A stretch of DNA of 64,000 bases from assembly GCA_006384855.1 (NCBI GenBank), contig VCJN01002289.1, positions 1 through 64,000 on the forward strand, in the 5' to 3' direction. The notes beneath the pieces were generated by a model, which was not told where the DNA came from, did not search any database, and saw nothing but the letters and a program-made list of their open reading frames with translations. This document shows positions 10,816 to 20,254 of the stretch, piece after piece. Every line of letters begins with the position of its first letter. The stretch's first letter is position 1. A program made the translations under genes and the position numbers. This DNA is from Tetraselmis striata (Eukaryota > Chlorophyta > Chlorodendrophyceae > Chlorodendrales > Chlorodendraceae).

Positions 10816-12288
10816 ATGGAAAGCGCCAAGGCAGTAGGCCTGCTGAAACGGATAGGCCTTGATTCGCAGGTGCTTGTTTTTATGCGCGGCGGTGACGCGG
10901 CCTGCCAGCTTGAGTGGCTGGGACGGCTGCAGGCCGCTTTTCTGCGGTCGGTGCCTTTCGAGAATCAGGACATACACGATGGCCGGCCGCTGGACATCGC
11001 ACTGGGCGCCACATACGCCAAAGTGGTCGACCGCCATCGCGGTGGCCTGTGCTTCGAACTCAACTCGCTGTTTGCCGACCTGCTGCTGGCGCTCGGCCTC
11101 AAGGACGTGATTACGCCCGCCTGCACCATGTGCGCGCCTGTTCCTCCCGCGCAAGCGCAATAACAATACCAATACCTTATGGCCTACGGGGTTGCAGCCA
11201 GTCCATTATTCTGAATGCGGGCTTGATGCGGGTGGACGACGCCGGCCGTATCCGCTCCCATTGCCAAAATGGCTTTGGAAAACATCCGATATTTATTCCG
11301 CTTCAAATACATTATTCACATTCGTTTTTCAGGTATTCGTTGCGGCTCGGAGGTTTTGCATTTTTAATCCTCGCAGACAATAATCCTTACTTCGTATGCA
11401 CCTGGCTTTTTTGAGATATACCTCAGAATTTCAGGATTAATATAGGGTTATTTTTGAAGTACCTTGCAATATCCCTGCACAGTTCGCAAATGATTGATTG
11501 ATTAATTGGCTGAGTCTGAATTGATGCTGCGCGCCAGTAGCGACCAACCTTAGCAGTTGGCACGCAATTGGCAATCAAACATTGCGACCATGTACAAGTA
11601 CGCACTTGATGACTAGGCAGCCACTCAGCTGTCGTGGCTGTGGTTGACCAGGTGGGTGGGCGGAGAGCCAGGAACTCCATCAGGTGACCACATGGCCGTC
11701 GTTGCCACTGTAGGCGGGCGGCGCTACCTGGTTGATGTAGGCAACGGCATTGATATAGGCGACCCGGTGCCGCTCGACGGTGATGATTGGACATATGCAG
11801 AGGGGGCACGCTACTTTGTCGCCCCCGCGCCCTGTGAGGGTGAAGATTACGATGCCAGCGAGACAGAAGCCACGGAGGCTATGGGCGACGGCCTACTTGC
11901 GCTTTGGATCGAGCGACCTGGCGAGCCTCCCTTTGTTAGGTACAGCTTCCGGCCAGAGCACGCGCCGCGCGAGTCCTTTGCGGCCGCGGTGACACACTGT
12001 GAAAGCAGCCCAGACAGCGTGTTTGTGCGGCAACCGTTGGCGACGCTCCGCACGGCGCATGGCCGCGTCTCCCTGTCAGAACATCATCTGACCACCACCT
12101 TCGACGGCGAGAAGCGCAAGCAAAAGCTCGAGGGGCCCGCGCACCGGGAGAAGCTGTTGCGCGACGCCTTCGGCTTCAGGCCACAGGCGCGCTTCACGGG
12201 CACTGTGCGCGCCGCGGCGCGGGCAGCAGCAGGCATGGCTAGCGGGTCGAGCGTGCGAATGTGTGCGCGGCACATGGCACCCTTTTGA
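10816..12288 (+). CDS. Arylamine N-acetyltransferase family protein
   Basis: Two exons, 10816-11129 and 11652-12288, join in phase (donor ATGTGCGC, acceptor GACCAG) to give 316 residues. The enzyme family transfers acetyl from acetyl-CoA to arylamines or hydrazines through a Cys-His-Asp triad. All three elements are visible: HRGGLCFELN (catalytic Cys, near residue 79), GDHMAVVA (His) and YLVDVGNG (Asp). The N-terminal part also fits the family (FLRSVPFENQDIH). Length is slightly above the usual 270-300 because of a C-terminal Ala/Arg-rich extension. No signal or transit peptide is obvious, so it is probably cytosolic. The ATG at 10816 is chosen because family similarity starts soon after it; the frame stays open upstream. 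The 522 bp intron is AT-rich. The physiological substrate cannot be read from the sequence. Confidence 0.85.
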
Positions 12289-12659
12289 GTGTGTGTTTGG
12301 CTGACGGGGCCCACAAGCAATGATGAGACATCCTCGTTTGTCCTCCGCCACACTCAGCGAAGGAGTGGTGCCAGGTGCAGCCCCTCAGAAGATGGAGTCC
12401 ATGCATTGCGACGCCTGCTTACCAAACCATACTGTCATCAGGTGGTTTGAACCGTCTATTTAACATCACAGTTTCTGGAGTCTTTGGTGGCTATCCTGCG
12501 AGCATATTGCATGCCATCTACTGGGAACGCTTCAGATCGCAACTTCCTGACAGCAGGTTTTGGCAACAATCAAGGAGCGGCCGACTCGGCCGCTGACTGC
12601 CCATGTCGAGTATGCACCACCCACCACGCCGTCGCATGACAATGGCCACATGCATTTAC
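12289..12659. other. Intergenic, no gene seen
   Basis: The region between the convergent 3' ends of the N-acetyltransferase and the coiled-coil gene. No open frame with coding character was found. Confidence 0.4.
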
Positions 12660-12664
12660 TTACA
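12660..12664 (-). terminator. Candidate TGTAA polyadenylation signal of the coiled-coil gene
   Basis: TGTAA on the minus strand, about 97 nt downstream of the proposed stop at 12761-12763. The spacing is typical for a green-algal 3' UTR. Confidence 0.35.
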
Positions 12665-12760
12665 GTATGCACAATGCATGCAGGATCATGCCCGTGATGG
12701 GGCGGCTGATTCCGTCTTCCTTGTATCACGCGGTCCCAGTAAGTCATCTGCTCCCTAATT

Positions 12761-14701
12761 TTACGCATCCCAACTCCAGGGGTAGCTCTTCTTTTCCATG
12801 GCTGGTGCTCGGGGCGCGGGTGGCGCGGCACTGGCCTCGGGGGCCCAGCTGTACGGTGCCTGGCTTGGGCCGGCAGTTGCTCCCGAACCAGTGTGTGTCC
12901 GGGGGCGGTGCTCTGGCGGCACCCAGCGCTCTGACGCAGCCCCGTAATTCCACCACGAGTCCTGTCCTCGCAACAGCAATGCATGGCGAAGCACGCGTCA
13001 GAGTATAATACTCTGTCTTTGATTATACTTGCAGTCTCGTGAACCAGAAATATGCTCCAGTTCACTCAAGAACACTGTATTTCAGACACTGTAAGTCCCA
13101 CTTTCTAGCAGCAGCTTCCGCCTTTGCAACCCAGCACGCTCTCGCCCCCATCATGCCCGTACCATCATGCGGCCAAGAAAAAATCCGCGCACCTCATTCT
13201 GTGTGGCCTGCTTGATGCGCTCCTTCTCCGCGATCTCTTCTTGGCGAGCCTGCTCACGTCTGCATCGAGCCCCAAGCCAGCGCCATAAGCAAAGCTGTAC
13301 ATCAGGCCAAGGGCTTCGCTTTGTGCTCTGACCTCACACTCAATAAGTTCAGAGTACCGGCCAGCAAAATTATGTAATTCTATGCTTACAGCCCAACGTG
13401 GTCCCCACTACCAGGTTGATTGCGTTGTCTGCGGCGCTGTCTTGCCAAGCACTCTAGCCTATGCGAGTCCGCAGAGAACACAAGGTTCACCGGGGATAGC
13501 CTGCCCGCCAGCACGGACCATGCCCGAGTTGGCAGACCTTGGCAATGTGCCTGGATCGGACAGCGCATGCAGCGTAATACTCACCTGAGGTACACCAGGC
13601 GCTGATTCTCCTCCATGGCTTCACGTGCCATGCGGCGCCGGATGTCCACCTGCATAGCGCAGGACGGAAACAGGTGAGCATGCGTCGCCACATCCCTGGG
13701 AAGGCACACAGGCTGCATGCACTCACCCTCCCCTGAGCCCCCCTTCCTCGCCACCACATAAGCCGGCGACTTACGATATTCTGCTGCATGGTGTCCTCTG
13801 TATTGTGCGCCCAGGGGTGGTCCGCTGTCACTTGCTCTGGCATGTACGACTCCGCCCGTTCATGCAACTCCGTGGCTCTGCATACCAACAACGCACAGCA
13901 CGCTCAACACCGCCTGCTCCCACTGCTGTACTTGCTGTGCCCACCACAAAGAGGGGTTCCCGCAGTGGTCTCACCTGCGGCAGTGGATCTCCTGGAGCTG
14001 TTGCTCCATAGTCTCGCGTACGGAAGCCCTGCGGTTCAGTTGCACTGTTAGTCAGAGCTGGTCTATTTGTGCTACCTATATGACGCCGCAGCGCTTGTCC
14101 ATCATCCAGGGCAGGCAGCGGGGAAGGAGCACGCACTGGTCCTTTGTCTTGGAGTCTTTATCTGGGTAGATGCTGCGCCGAATCCGGTCCTCCGTGTCTG
14201 CGTACCTCTCACTCTTCCCTCGCCAGTAATCCTGTCAGCGCGAAAGGTGGTCGTTCAGAGGGGGACGACAGCGCGGATTGCGGGACGGGGCCTTCCAGCG
14301 TGGCGGCTGTTTGCGTAGCTGTGCGCCCTGAACCCCCCCCCCCCCCCCCCCCCCACACACACACACCCCGCCCCCCCCCCCCCCCCCCCCTCTACTTGCT
14401 CTGCGCGGGGCGTCCTGCACGACTCGCCGCCGACAGGAGCTCCCAGGCGGGCGGGCCGCACCTCCTGCCGTGCGTGCTCGATGTCCGCCGCCTCGACATT
14501 GTTCTTCGTCGCGGGCTTGAGGGGGCGGTTCAGAATGCTGGTGCGATGGTTGACAATCATTGTGGCGGCCGGAGCGTCGAGGCGCTGCTCGGTGAGGGGG
14601 GGTCTTGGCGAGCGGTCGCGGCGATTGTGGTGGTTGACGGGTCCGAGAGTAAAAGACCGCCCTGTATGTATGGTGGCACTTCGAAGCGCGACGGCAGACA
14701 C
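12761..14701 (-). CDS. Hypothetical multi-exon coiled-coil protein
   Basis: Minus-strand exons identified: about 14701-14403 (RSFTLGPVNHH, NHRTSILNRPLKPATK), from 14231 (DYWRGKSERYADTEDRIRR), around 14030-13975 (ASVRETMEQQLQEIHCR), ending 13775 (HPWAHNTEDTMQQNI), 13649-13585 (VDIRRRMAREAMEENQRLVY), 13259-13193 (REQARQEEIAEKERIKQATQ) and 12961-12761 (DSWWNYGAASERW, ending SYPWSWDA). The last three junctions agree in phase, with GTGAGT/GTGCGC donors and CAG acceptors. The middle exons are highly charged and helical. I do not recognise the family; charged helical proteins of this kind are common in the axoneme, but that is only a guess. The start lies upstream of 14701 and is unresolved, as are two middle junctions. 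Confidence 0.55.
14331..14390. repeat. Two adjacent poly-C runs
   Basis: Runs of C at about 14332-14354 and 14372-14390, separated by ACACACACACACCCCG, in an intron of the coiled-coil gene (poly-G on the sense strand). Confidence 0.9.
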
Positions 14702-15021
14702 AGCACGTCCGGAGCCGGTGAAAGCAGTCGCAGCTGAAACCCGCCTGCAAATACTCTGGACGCTTGTGGCGTGTGGCGCGGTTCGCTGGCCGTGGCAGTA
14801 GTGCGCGGTACGCGGACCACGAGCAGCTGACCCGAACGGCCTCGAGCACTTTTAAGGTGAACCAGGAAACGCGCGGACGCCGGCGATGCCCAGGCCAGTA
14901 TCTCGCGGAGGTGTCAGCATAGCAGCACCGGCCGGAATCTGTGGGCGCAGCGCCGCGGGCGGGGTACAGTACGTTGCGGTACAGTACGGTACTCCGGTAG
15001 TAGTCGCTAAAAGAAATATAT
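14702..15021. other. Upstream flank of the coiled-coil gene and left flank of the retroelement
   Basis: Probably holds the 5' end of the coiled-coil gene. Just before the element there are GGTACAGTACG-type repeats (14965-14995) and GTAGTAGTCGCTAA. Confidence 0.3.
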
Positions 15022-15199
15022 ATGGTCAGATGTAGTCATCTAGAGGTTTACAGTACATTAGCTATGTTGTACTGCGCACGACCCCCGAGGTCGGCGCACG
15101 GACTAAGGCCTGCCGGCCCGCACCAGCACTATGACCTGAGGGATCCACCCTCGGGCACAGGCACTCTCTGCTTTGCGCTCGCCTCAACCGGCTCGCGCA
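15022..15199 (+). repeat. Element repeat A1
   Basis: 178 bp starting ATGGTCAGATGTAGTCATC and ending CAACCGGCTCGCGCA. No difference from A2 was seen by eye. It contains CGACCCCCGAGGTCGGCGC, a short self-complementary segment. Confidence 0.92.
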
Positions 15200-15243
15200 A
15201 GCAGTCTCGACTCTAGCAGTCGAGCAGAGTGTCAGCTTACTCT

Positions 15244-16284
15244 ATGCCGACTCGGACCCGAGCCTCAGCCTCCCGAGACGCTACACCTTCCCCACCCCGC
15301 GGCAGCAGGATGCCCCCTCGCCCTGTACCGGAAGACGCCTTAGCGGACGACGCCCCGGGCGGCGCCACGGCGGCATCTGTCGCGGAATTGGAGAAACGCC
15401 TGACGGCCCAAGCGGAAGCCCTGGAGAAGCGGCTGGCCGGGCAGTTTGAGGCTGCTACGGCTGCCTTGCTCGCTCGACTCGCCCCCCCCACTAACCCGCT
15501 TCCTCCCGAAGGTACCCAACCAGCCAACCCCGCGGGCACGCCTGCGCCCGAGGGTGGTGAGCAAGGAGCGCGAGAGCCCCTTCCTGCTGAGCTAGACGCA
15601 CCCGACAACGAGCTCGAGTACGTCGACTTTGCCTACTACGGCCGAGTCATCCCCCCCGGTCTGGAGCGCCCCCCGCGCGACGTCGACGAGCCCCGCTTGT
15701 GGACCCTGACCGACGACACCGCCCGCGCCCTCGCGGATAAGCGGAGTCAGGCAGCGTACGACGAATACCTGCACCTAGGCTGCTATGCCTTCTTCAGTAG
15801 CTGCGCCAACGAGGCGATGCGCGGCGCTCTGGGGTCGCTTTCGACCGAGTCTGCTACGCCGGCAAGCAAGGCTGCGGCCCTTGCCGAGCTCCGCGCCTGC
15901 TACCGCACCCACTTGGCGACGGAGGAGGCCACCCGTTCCCGGTTGGGCTACCTCCAGCTCGCCAAGAATGGACCTACGGCTACAGAAGCGGACCGTGTTT
16001 TCGCCGAGCTCGCCCACGCAAAGTTCTGCACCCCACGGCGCATCGCCGTGTCCGGGCAACTCGACCAACTCCGCCGAGCGTTCGACGACAAGACCCTCGA
16101 GATCAGCCTTTCCGCAGCGGGCAAGGCCCGTGCCGCGGCCGCGTTCGCCAAGGCTACCCCCGACAAGCCCGCCCCCACGGAGTCCGCCGAGAGGCGCAAG
16201 CAACGCGAGCAAGCCGCTGCGGCACGGAAGGCCGCAGCGACAGCCGCAGCGTCCGACAAGGCCAAGGCGAAGGTCACCAAGTGA
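15244..16284 (+). CDS. Retroelement ORF1, Gag-like
   Basis: 346 residues from the first ATG. The N-terminus is Pro/Arg/Ser-rich, a short heptad-like helix follows (AELEKRLTAQAEALEKRLAG), and the C-terminus is rich in Lys/Ala (QRREQAAAARKAAA type). No zinc knuckle is present. Its place as first ORF, just after repeat A1, is that of Gag in DIRS-type elements; assignment rests on position and composition, not on recognisable family motifs. The stop lies 46 nt before the presumed start of the reverse transcriptase ORF. Confidence 0.65.
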   Translation: MPTRTRASASRDATPSPPRGSRMPPRPVPEDALADDAPGGATAASVAELEKRLTAQAEALEKRLAGQFEAATAALLARLAPPTNPLPPEGTQPANPAGTPAPEGGEQGAREPLPAELDAPDNELEYVDFAYYGRVIPPGLERPPRDVDEPRLWTLTDDTARALADKRSQAAYDEYLHLGCYAFFSSCANEAMRGALGSLSTESATPASKAAALAELRACYRTHLATEEATRSRLGYLQLAKNGPTATEADRVFAELAHAKFCTPRRIAVSGQLDQLRRAFDDKTLEISLSAAGKARAAAAFAKATPDKPAPTESAERRKQREQAAAARKAAATAAASDKAKAKVTK

Positions 16285-16330
16285 CGGTGTGGCCCGCCGC
16301 GCCGACTCCTGTACGCCTACCTCCCTCTAC

Positions 16331-18088
16331 ATGCGACACCGCGTGCGGAGAAGATGGCGCGACTGGGAAAGCATCGGCGCGAGCGGGCAAGTCTTGAGTT
16401 GGATCCGCCAAGGGGTCCGGATACGCTTCAAGAACGGGCGACGCCCTCGCCCCTACAACCACGGCGTCTCTATGCGCGACGCCACTCAGGCACAACTGGA
16501 TTTCATGGCTACGGAACTGCCCCGCTTCGAGGCGATTGGCGCGTGGGAGCGAGGACACTGCAACAAGTGGGTATCCAGAATGTTTCTAGTCCCCAAGCCC
16601 GGCACCAACAAATGGCGCCTCATCATCGACCTACGGGAGCTCAACAAGTGGTGCAAGACTTTCACGATGTCCTACGAAACGCTCAAGCACCTGCGGCACC
16701 TGGCGCGCGCGGGAGATTGGTTCGTGTCGATGGACCTGGCCGATGGCTACTACGCCCTTGGGATTCGGGAGGAGGACCGCGACTTCTTTACCGTGAACTA
16801 CCGAGGGGAGCTGTGGCGACTCGCGTGCCTACCGATGGGTTGGACATGCTCGTCGTACTGCTTCTGCAAATTGACGGCGGCCTTTACGGACTACCTGCGG
16901 ACGCCCCTGAAGCGGCGCGACCCAGCGTTGCCTCCCACGGCCCCGTCCAAGCCTACTCGCCGTTTCCTGCGCAACACTCGCTGGCGGGGCGAGCGGCTCC
17001 TACCATATATGGACGACTTCCTTTTCCTCGCGGACTCCCGCGAGGCAGCCCTGGAGCTACGCGTCCGGCTAAGCACCTTGCTGGATCGCCTGGGCCTACT
17101 GCGCAACCCCAACAAGGGAGTCTGGGAGCCCACCCAGGTCGGCCCTCACCTGGGCATGATCATCGACCTGAAGCGCGGCGAGTTTCGCGCCCCCGAAGAG
17201 AAGCTCATCGCTCTAGCCAAGGCCGCCCGTTCGCTCCTTGGCCGCGCAGCCTCCAACAAGCGCTGGCTCCCAGCTCGGCAGCTGGCGTCCTTTGCGGGCA
17301 AGGCGCAGTTCCTGTACTTGGCAGTTACGCCGGCCCGTTTCTTTTTGCGGGAGCTGCACTGCGTCCTCGCCACCCGGCAGGGCTGGGGCGGGCGCGTCAG
17401 GATGACAAACCAGCTGCGCCGCGACCTAGAGTGGTGGACCCAGGTACCTGCGCAGCACAACGGTCGCTCTATGTACAAGCCTGTGGAGACCGCGTATCTG
17501 CACGCGGACTCTAGCTCGTACGGATGGGGAGCTGTGCTAAACAACAACAGCGCTTACCAGGCGCGCGGCTTCTGGTACGAGGACGACCGCTCGCGTCACA
17601 TCACGTGGAAGGAGCTTCGCGCGGTACGTCACGCGGTCGAATCGTTCCTGCCGCAGCTCCGAGGACGGCGCGTCTTACTGCACGAGGACAACACGGCCGT
17701 AGTGGCAGCGCTGACCAACCTTACCTCTCGGTCGCCCGTCATGATGGAGGAGCTCCGCAAGCTGTGGCACCTCCTGGATATCCACGACATCTCCATCAGG
17801 CCCCGGTACATCCAGTCTGCAGCCAACGTTTGGGCGGACCGACTCAGCAGGGAGCTGGACGACTCCGACTGGCAGCTCAATCCGCGGATATTCGCGTACC
17901 TGCAGCGCTTGTGGGGTCCGCACACCGTCGACAGATTTGCGTCGATGGAAAATACGCAACTTCCACGGTACAATTCCCGCTGGCGCGACCCGCATTGCGA
18001 AGCGGTGGATTCTCTCCATTTGCCGGACGAGTTCTGGCGCAGGGAGCACAATTACTGCAATCCTCCGTGGGGTTTGTTGGACGATTAG
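16331..18088 (+). CDS. Retroelement ORF2, reverse transcriptase-RNase H
   Basis: Start taken at the ATG after ORF1; the frame is open further upstream. Reverse transcriptase blocks are in order: SRMFLVPKPGTNKWRLIIDL, FVSMDLADGYYAL, LPMGWTCSSY and the catalytic YMDDFLFLAD. RNase H follows: LHADSSSYGWGAVL, WKELRAVRHAV, LHEDNTAVVAAL and ANVWADRLSR. The C-terminal segment HTVDRFAS..NTQLPRYNSRW..NPPW is the extra domain seen in DIRS-type polyproteins. That domain is cut by a TAG at 18086-18088, yet the same frame continues for 79 codons (APHWPGRRWYQLL, PPTRDLFFPG) to a stop at 18326-18328. Confidence 0.88.
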   Translation: MRHRVRRRWRDWESIGASGQVLSWIRQGVRIRFKNGRRPRPYNHGVSMRDATQAQLDFMATELPRFEAIGAWERGHCNKWVSRMFLVPKPGTNKWRLIIDLRELNKWCKTFTMSYETLKHLRHLARAGDWFVSMDLADGYYALGIREEDRDFFTVNYRGELWRLACLPMGWTCSSYCFCKLTAAFTDYLRTPLKRRDPALPPTAPSKPTRRFLRNTRWRGERLLPYMDDFLFLADSREAALELRVRLSTLLDRLGLLRNPNKGVWEPTQVGPHLGMIIDLKRGEFRAPEEKLIALAKAARSLLGRAASNKRWLPARQLASFAGKAQFLYLAVTPARFFLRELHCVLATRQGWGGRVRMTNQLRRDLEWWTQVPAQHNGRSMYKPVETAYLHADSSSYGWGAVLNNNSAYQARGFWYEDDRSRHITWKELRAVRHAVESFLPQLRGRRVLLHEDNTAVVAALTNLTSRSPVMMEELRKLWHLLDIHDISIRPRYIQSAANVWADRLSRELDDSDWQLNPRIFAYLQRLWGPHTVDRFASMENTQLPRYNSRWRDPHCEAVDSLHLPDEFWRREHNYCNPPWGLLDD

Positions 18089-18328
18089 GCGGACAAACTG
18101 CGACAGTCGGGCGCGGCCGCCACGGTCATCGCACCGCACTGGCCAGGACGGCGTTGGTACCAGCTGCTGCAAGACCTCGCCACCGAGACGATTGTCTACC
18201 CGCCTACCCGCGACCTCTTCTTTCCTGGGCGGCGGGGAACGCGCGCGGGGGTCGGACTGCCCGGCTGGAGCGTCGTGGCCTTTCGGCTGCCACGCCGGCA
18301 TGGCTGCACCTCCGCCGTGGGTCGCTAG
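18089..18328 (+). pseudogene. Continuation of ORF2 beyond an in-frame TAG
   Basis: 79 sense codons in the same frame as ORF2, with the conserved APHWPGRRWYQLL segment of the DIRS-type C-terminal domain, ending 8 nt before the recombinase ATG. The upstream TAG is probably a disabling mutation; programmed readthrough is the alternative. Confidence 0.7.
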
Positions 18329-18336
18329 GCCGGGCT

Positions 18337-19641
18337 ATGGCCGTACAGCCGTCGCTGCAGTACGGTGTGCAGTACGGTGTGCAGTACGGTGTGCAGTACG
18401 GTGTGCAATACCCGGGCCGCCTGTCCCACACTCGACGCGCGCGCTACCGGCTTGCGGCGCGCGCCGGCTCTGAGGCGCCCTGGTCGGCATCAATGGCGGC
18501 CGAGCTCCGGTCTTTGTTGGGGACCGACGACGTTGGTCAAGCGGCGCTCGGGTTGCTTGCGGGTTCGCTGGCGGCCGGCACCTACCGCAACTACGACAGC
18601 GGCATGCGCTCTTTCGCTACTTTCTGCGAGCAGGAGGGCTTACGCCCGCTGCAGGCTACTACCAGCACAATCGTCCGCTACACTGCCTGGCTAGGCATGC
18701 AAGGTACCGTCGGCGCGGATTCCCTTCAACAGTACTACTCGTCCATCAACAAGTACTTCCGCGACCATCAGCGCCAGCCTATCGCCCTCGGCGAAATGGT
18801 AGCCGACGCGCGCCGCGGCCTGGCTATCCAGCAAGAGCGTCTTGCGGCGGAAGACGTCCGCGTCGCCCTGCCTGCGCCCGTTGCGGCTGACATCCTAAAC
18901 ACCGCGATTGGATTTCGGCAGACATTGGTGTGGGAACCCGCTAGTATTGCGGACATCCGCGCTTTCAGAGCCGCGCTCGCGACGATTACGGCGTACGTCT
19001 TCCTGTGCCGCGCGGAGTCCGGCATTAGCTGCGAGACCGGTGATTTAGTGGTCGACCGGCCGTCCGGAAGCATTCTACTGTACGTCCGCAAACAGAAAGG
19101 CGACCAGCGTACGAGGGTTTCCGCTAAGCCCCTGATAAATCTGCCCATCGCCGCCGTTCCGGACTTCGCTGACCTGCTGGACTGGTACACCGTCAATCGC
19201 GACGCCTACTGCCGCCGTTTCTACGGCGCCAGCCCGCCGCCCAAGTTCTGGAGCATCTCCCCGCTGGAGTCTTCCGCCACTTGGTCGGTTTCAGCCACTC
19301 TTACCGAGTGGTTGCGGGAAGCCTGCCTGGCGGCAGGCGCCCGACCTCCCACCGGTTTCAAGTGGACATCGCACAGTTTACGCAAGGGTGCCGCTTCCGC
19401 AGCAAGCTGCGTCGGCGTCCCCTTGCCGGCCATCAAACACATGGGCGACTGGTCGAAGAACAGCGAGGTGGTCACCGGGAAGTACATCGACCCGACCATG
19501 CGCCCGACTCCTGCGGCATGGAGGTTCTTCGGTTGGCTCGTCCCCGTCCGGCCGCCGGCCTCAGCTTCCTGTGCTAGCCTTTGGCTTTCGTCTCTGGCAA
19601 ACAGTGCCTCCTTGGGTAAATGGTCAGATGTAGTCATCTAG
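18337..19641 (+). CDS. Retroelement ORF3, tyrosine recombinase
   Basis: 434 residues. The N-terminal part holds a tandem QYGV repeat and a SAM-like core-binding domain (LLAGSLAAGTYRNYDSGMRS, FCEQEGLRP). The catalytic domain shows the family residues: Arg in AYVFLCRAESG, His and Arg in SHSLRKGAAS, and Tyr in VTGKYIDP. It is predicted to integrate the circular cDNA by strand exchange. The ORF runs into repeat A2 before its stop. Nothing seen would inactivate it. A short relative is present at 43543-43641. Confidence 0.9.
   Translation: MAVQPSLQYGVQYGVQYGVQYGVQYPGRLSHTRRARYRLAARAGSEAPWSASMAAELRSLLGTDDVGQAALGLLAGSLAAGTYRNYDSGMRSFATFCEQEGLRPLQATTSTIVRYTAWLGMQGTVGADSLQQYYSSINKYFRDHQRQPIALGEMVADARRGLAIQQERLAAEDVRVALPAPVAADILNTAIGFRQTLVWEPASIADIRAFRAALATITAYVFLCRAESGISCETGDLVVDRPSGSILLYVRKQKGDQRTRVSAKPLINLPIAAVPDFADLLDWYTVNRDAYCRRFYGASPPPKFWSISPLESSATWSVSATLTEWLREACLAAGARPPTGFKWTSHSLRKGAASAASCVGVPLPAIKHMGDWSKNSEVVTGKYIDPTMRPTPAAWRFFGWLVPVRPPASASCASLWLSSLANSASLGKWSDVVI
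18356..18408 (+). repeat. 12-bp minisatellite within the recombinase ORF
   Basis: Four to five copies of TGCAGTACGGTG, encoding (QYGV)n near the N-terminus of the recombinase. The unit preserves the reading frame. Confidence 0.95.
19595..19623 (+). repeat. Element repeat B1
   Basis: 29 bp from TGGCAAACAGTGCC to GGGTAAATGG, identical to B2 at 19894-19922 and overlapping the first bases of A2. Confidence 0.9.
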
Positions 19642-19797
19642 AGGTTTACAGTACATTAGCTATGTTGTACTGCGCACGACCCCCGAGGTCGGCGCACGGA
19701 CTAAGGCCTGCCGGCCCGCACCAGCACTATGACCTGAGGGATCCACCCTCGGGCACAGGCACTCTCTGCTTTGCGCTCGCCTCAACCGGCTCGCGCA
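19620..19797 (+). repeat. Element repeat A2
   Basis: Second copy of the 178 bp A repeat. The A2-B2 segment lets the element rebuild a full circle from a linear transcript. Confidence 0.92.
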
Positions 19798-19893
19798 CCC
19801 ACCCACCCTCAGCCATCTTTTTGCGCTAGGAGACACCCAGGCCAAGCCTGTGGTTCTTGTCTTAGCCTCCGATGTAAGCGAGCTGACATTCTT

Positions 19894-19922
19894 TGGCAAA
19901 CAGTGCCTCCTTGGGTAAATGG
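19894..19922 (+). repeat. Element repeat B2, right end
   Basis: Second copy of the 29 bp B repeat, separated from A2 by 96 bp of non-repeated DNA. Confidence 0.88.
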
Positions 19923-20254
19923 CCAGCGAGATAGAAACCAGCATGTTTGCGTAATCGACGTGACGAAACTCACAGTACGTCGTCTAGGTATCGGGATAAT
20001 AAATAATATTAACGACAGCAAGCATTTTACAGCTAGCCGCGCGCCCGCCGTAAGTATTATTAAAATAATAGATGTTAACTACGAGTGCAGATTGTACAGG
20101 TACCGATATTGTACCCGTACAGGTTGATTGAAAATATATAATAATACCCCGCCGGGCGACACTACATCCTCGATGACATCATTGTGGTCTGCTGCTGCGT
20201 GTGTGTGCTTATCTCGTCCCTCTCTCCGCCAGCATCACCGCCCCTCTGTCGCCC
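19923..20254. other. AT-rich flank upstream of the macrodomain gene
   Basis: Holds TAATAATATTAA-like sequence and TGTACAGGTACC..TACCGATATTGTACCCGTACAGG, a weak inverted arrangement (20093-20124). No gene was seen. Confidence 0.4.

Larger units (their letters stand above)
15022..19922 (+). mobile_element. Tyrosine-recombinase retrotransposon (DIRS order, PAT-like)
   Basis: A 4.9 kb element with the split direct repeat layout A1-ORFs-B1-A2-B2. A1 (15022-15199) and A2 (19620-19797) are 178 bp repeats that appear identical; B1 (19595-19623) and B2 (19894-19922) are 29 bp repeats. Inside are a Gag-like ORF, a reverse transcriptase/RNase H ORF and a tyrosine recombinase ORF, all on the plus strand. 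There are no LTRs and no DDE integrase. Elements of this order replicate by reverse transcription and integrate as circles through the recombinase, without target-site duplication. Near-perfect repeats and long intact ORFs suggest recent insertion, apart from one in-frame TAG in the second ORF. Confidence 0.9.

Noticed and set aside
16354-17514. 386-codon frame overlapping the reverse transcriptase
   Set aside because: Out of frame with the YMDD-containing ORF, with composition typical of a GC-rich shadow.
15022-19922. LTR retrotransposon
   Set aside because: The 178 bp direct repeats are split (A1...A2 with an extra B pair) and the element has a tyrosine recombinase rather than a DDE integrase.
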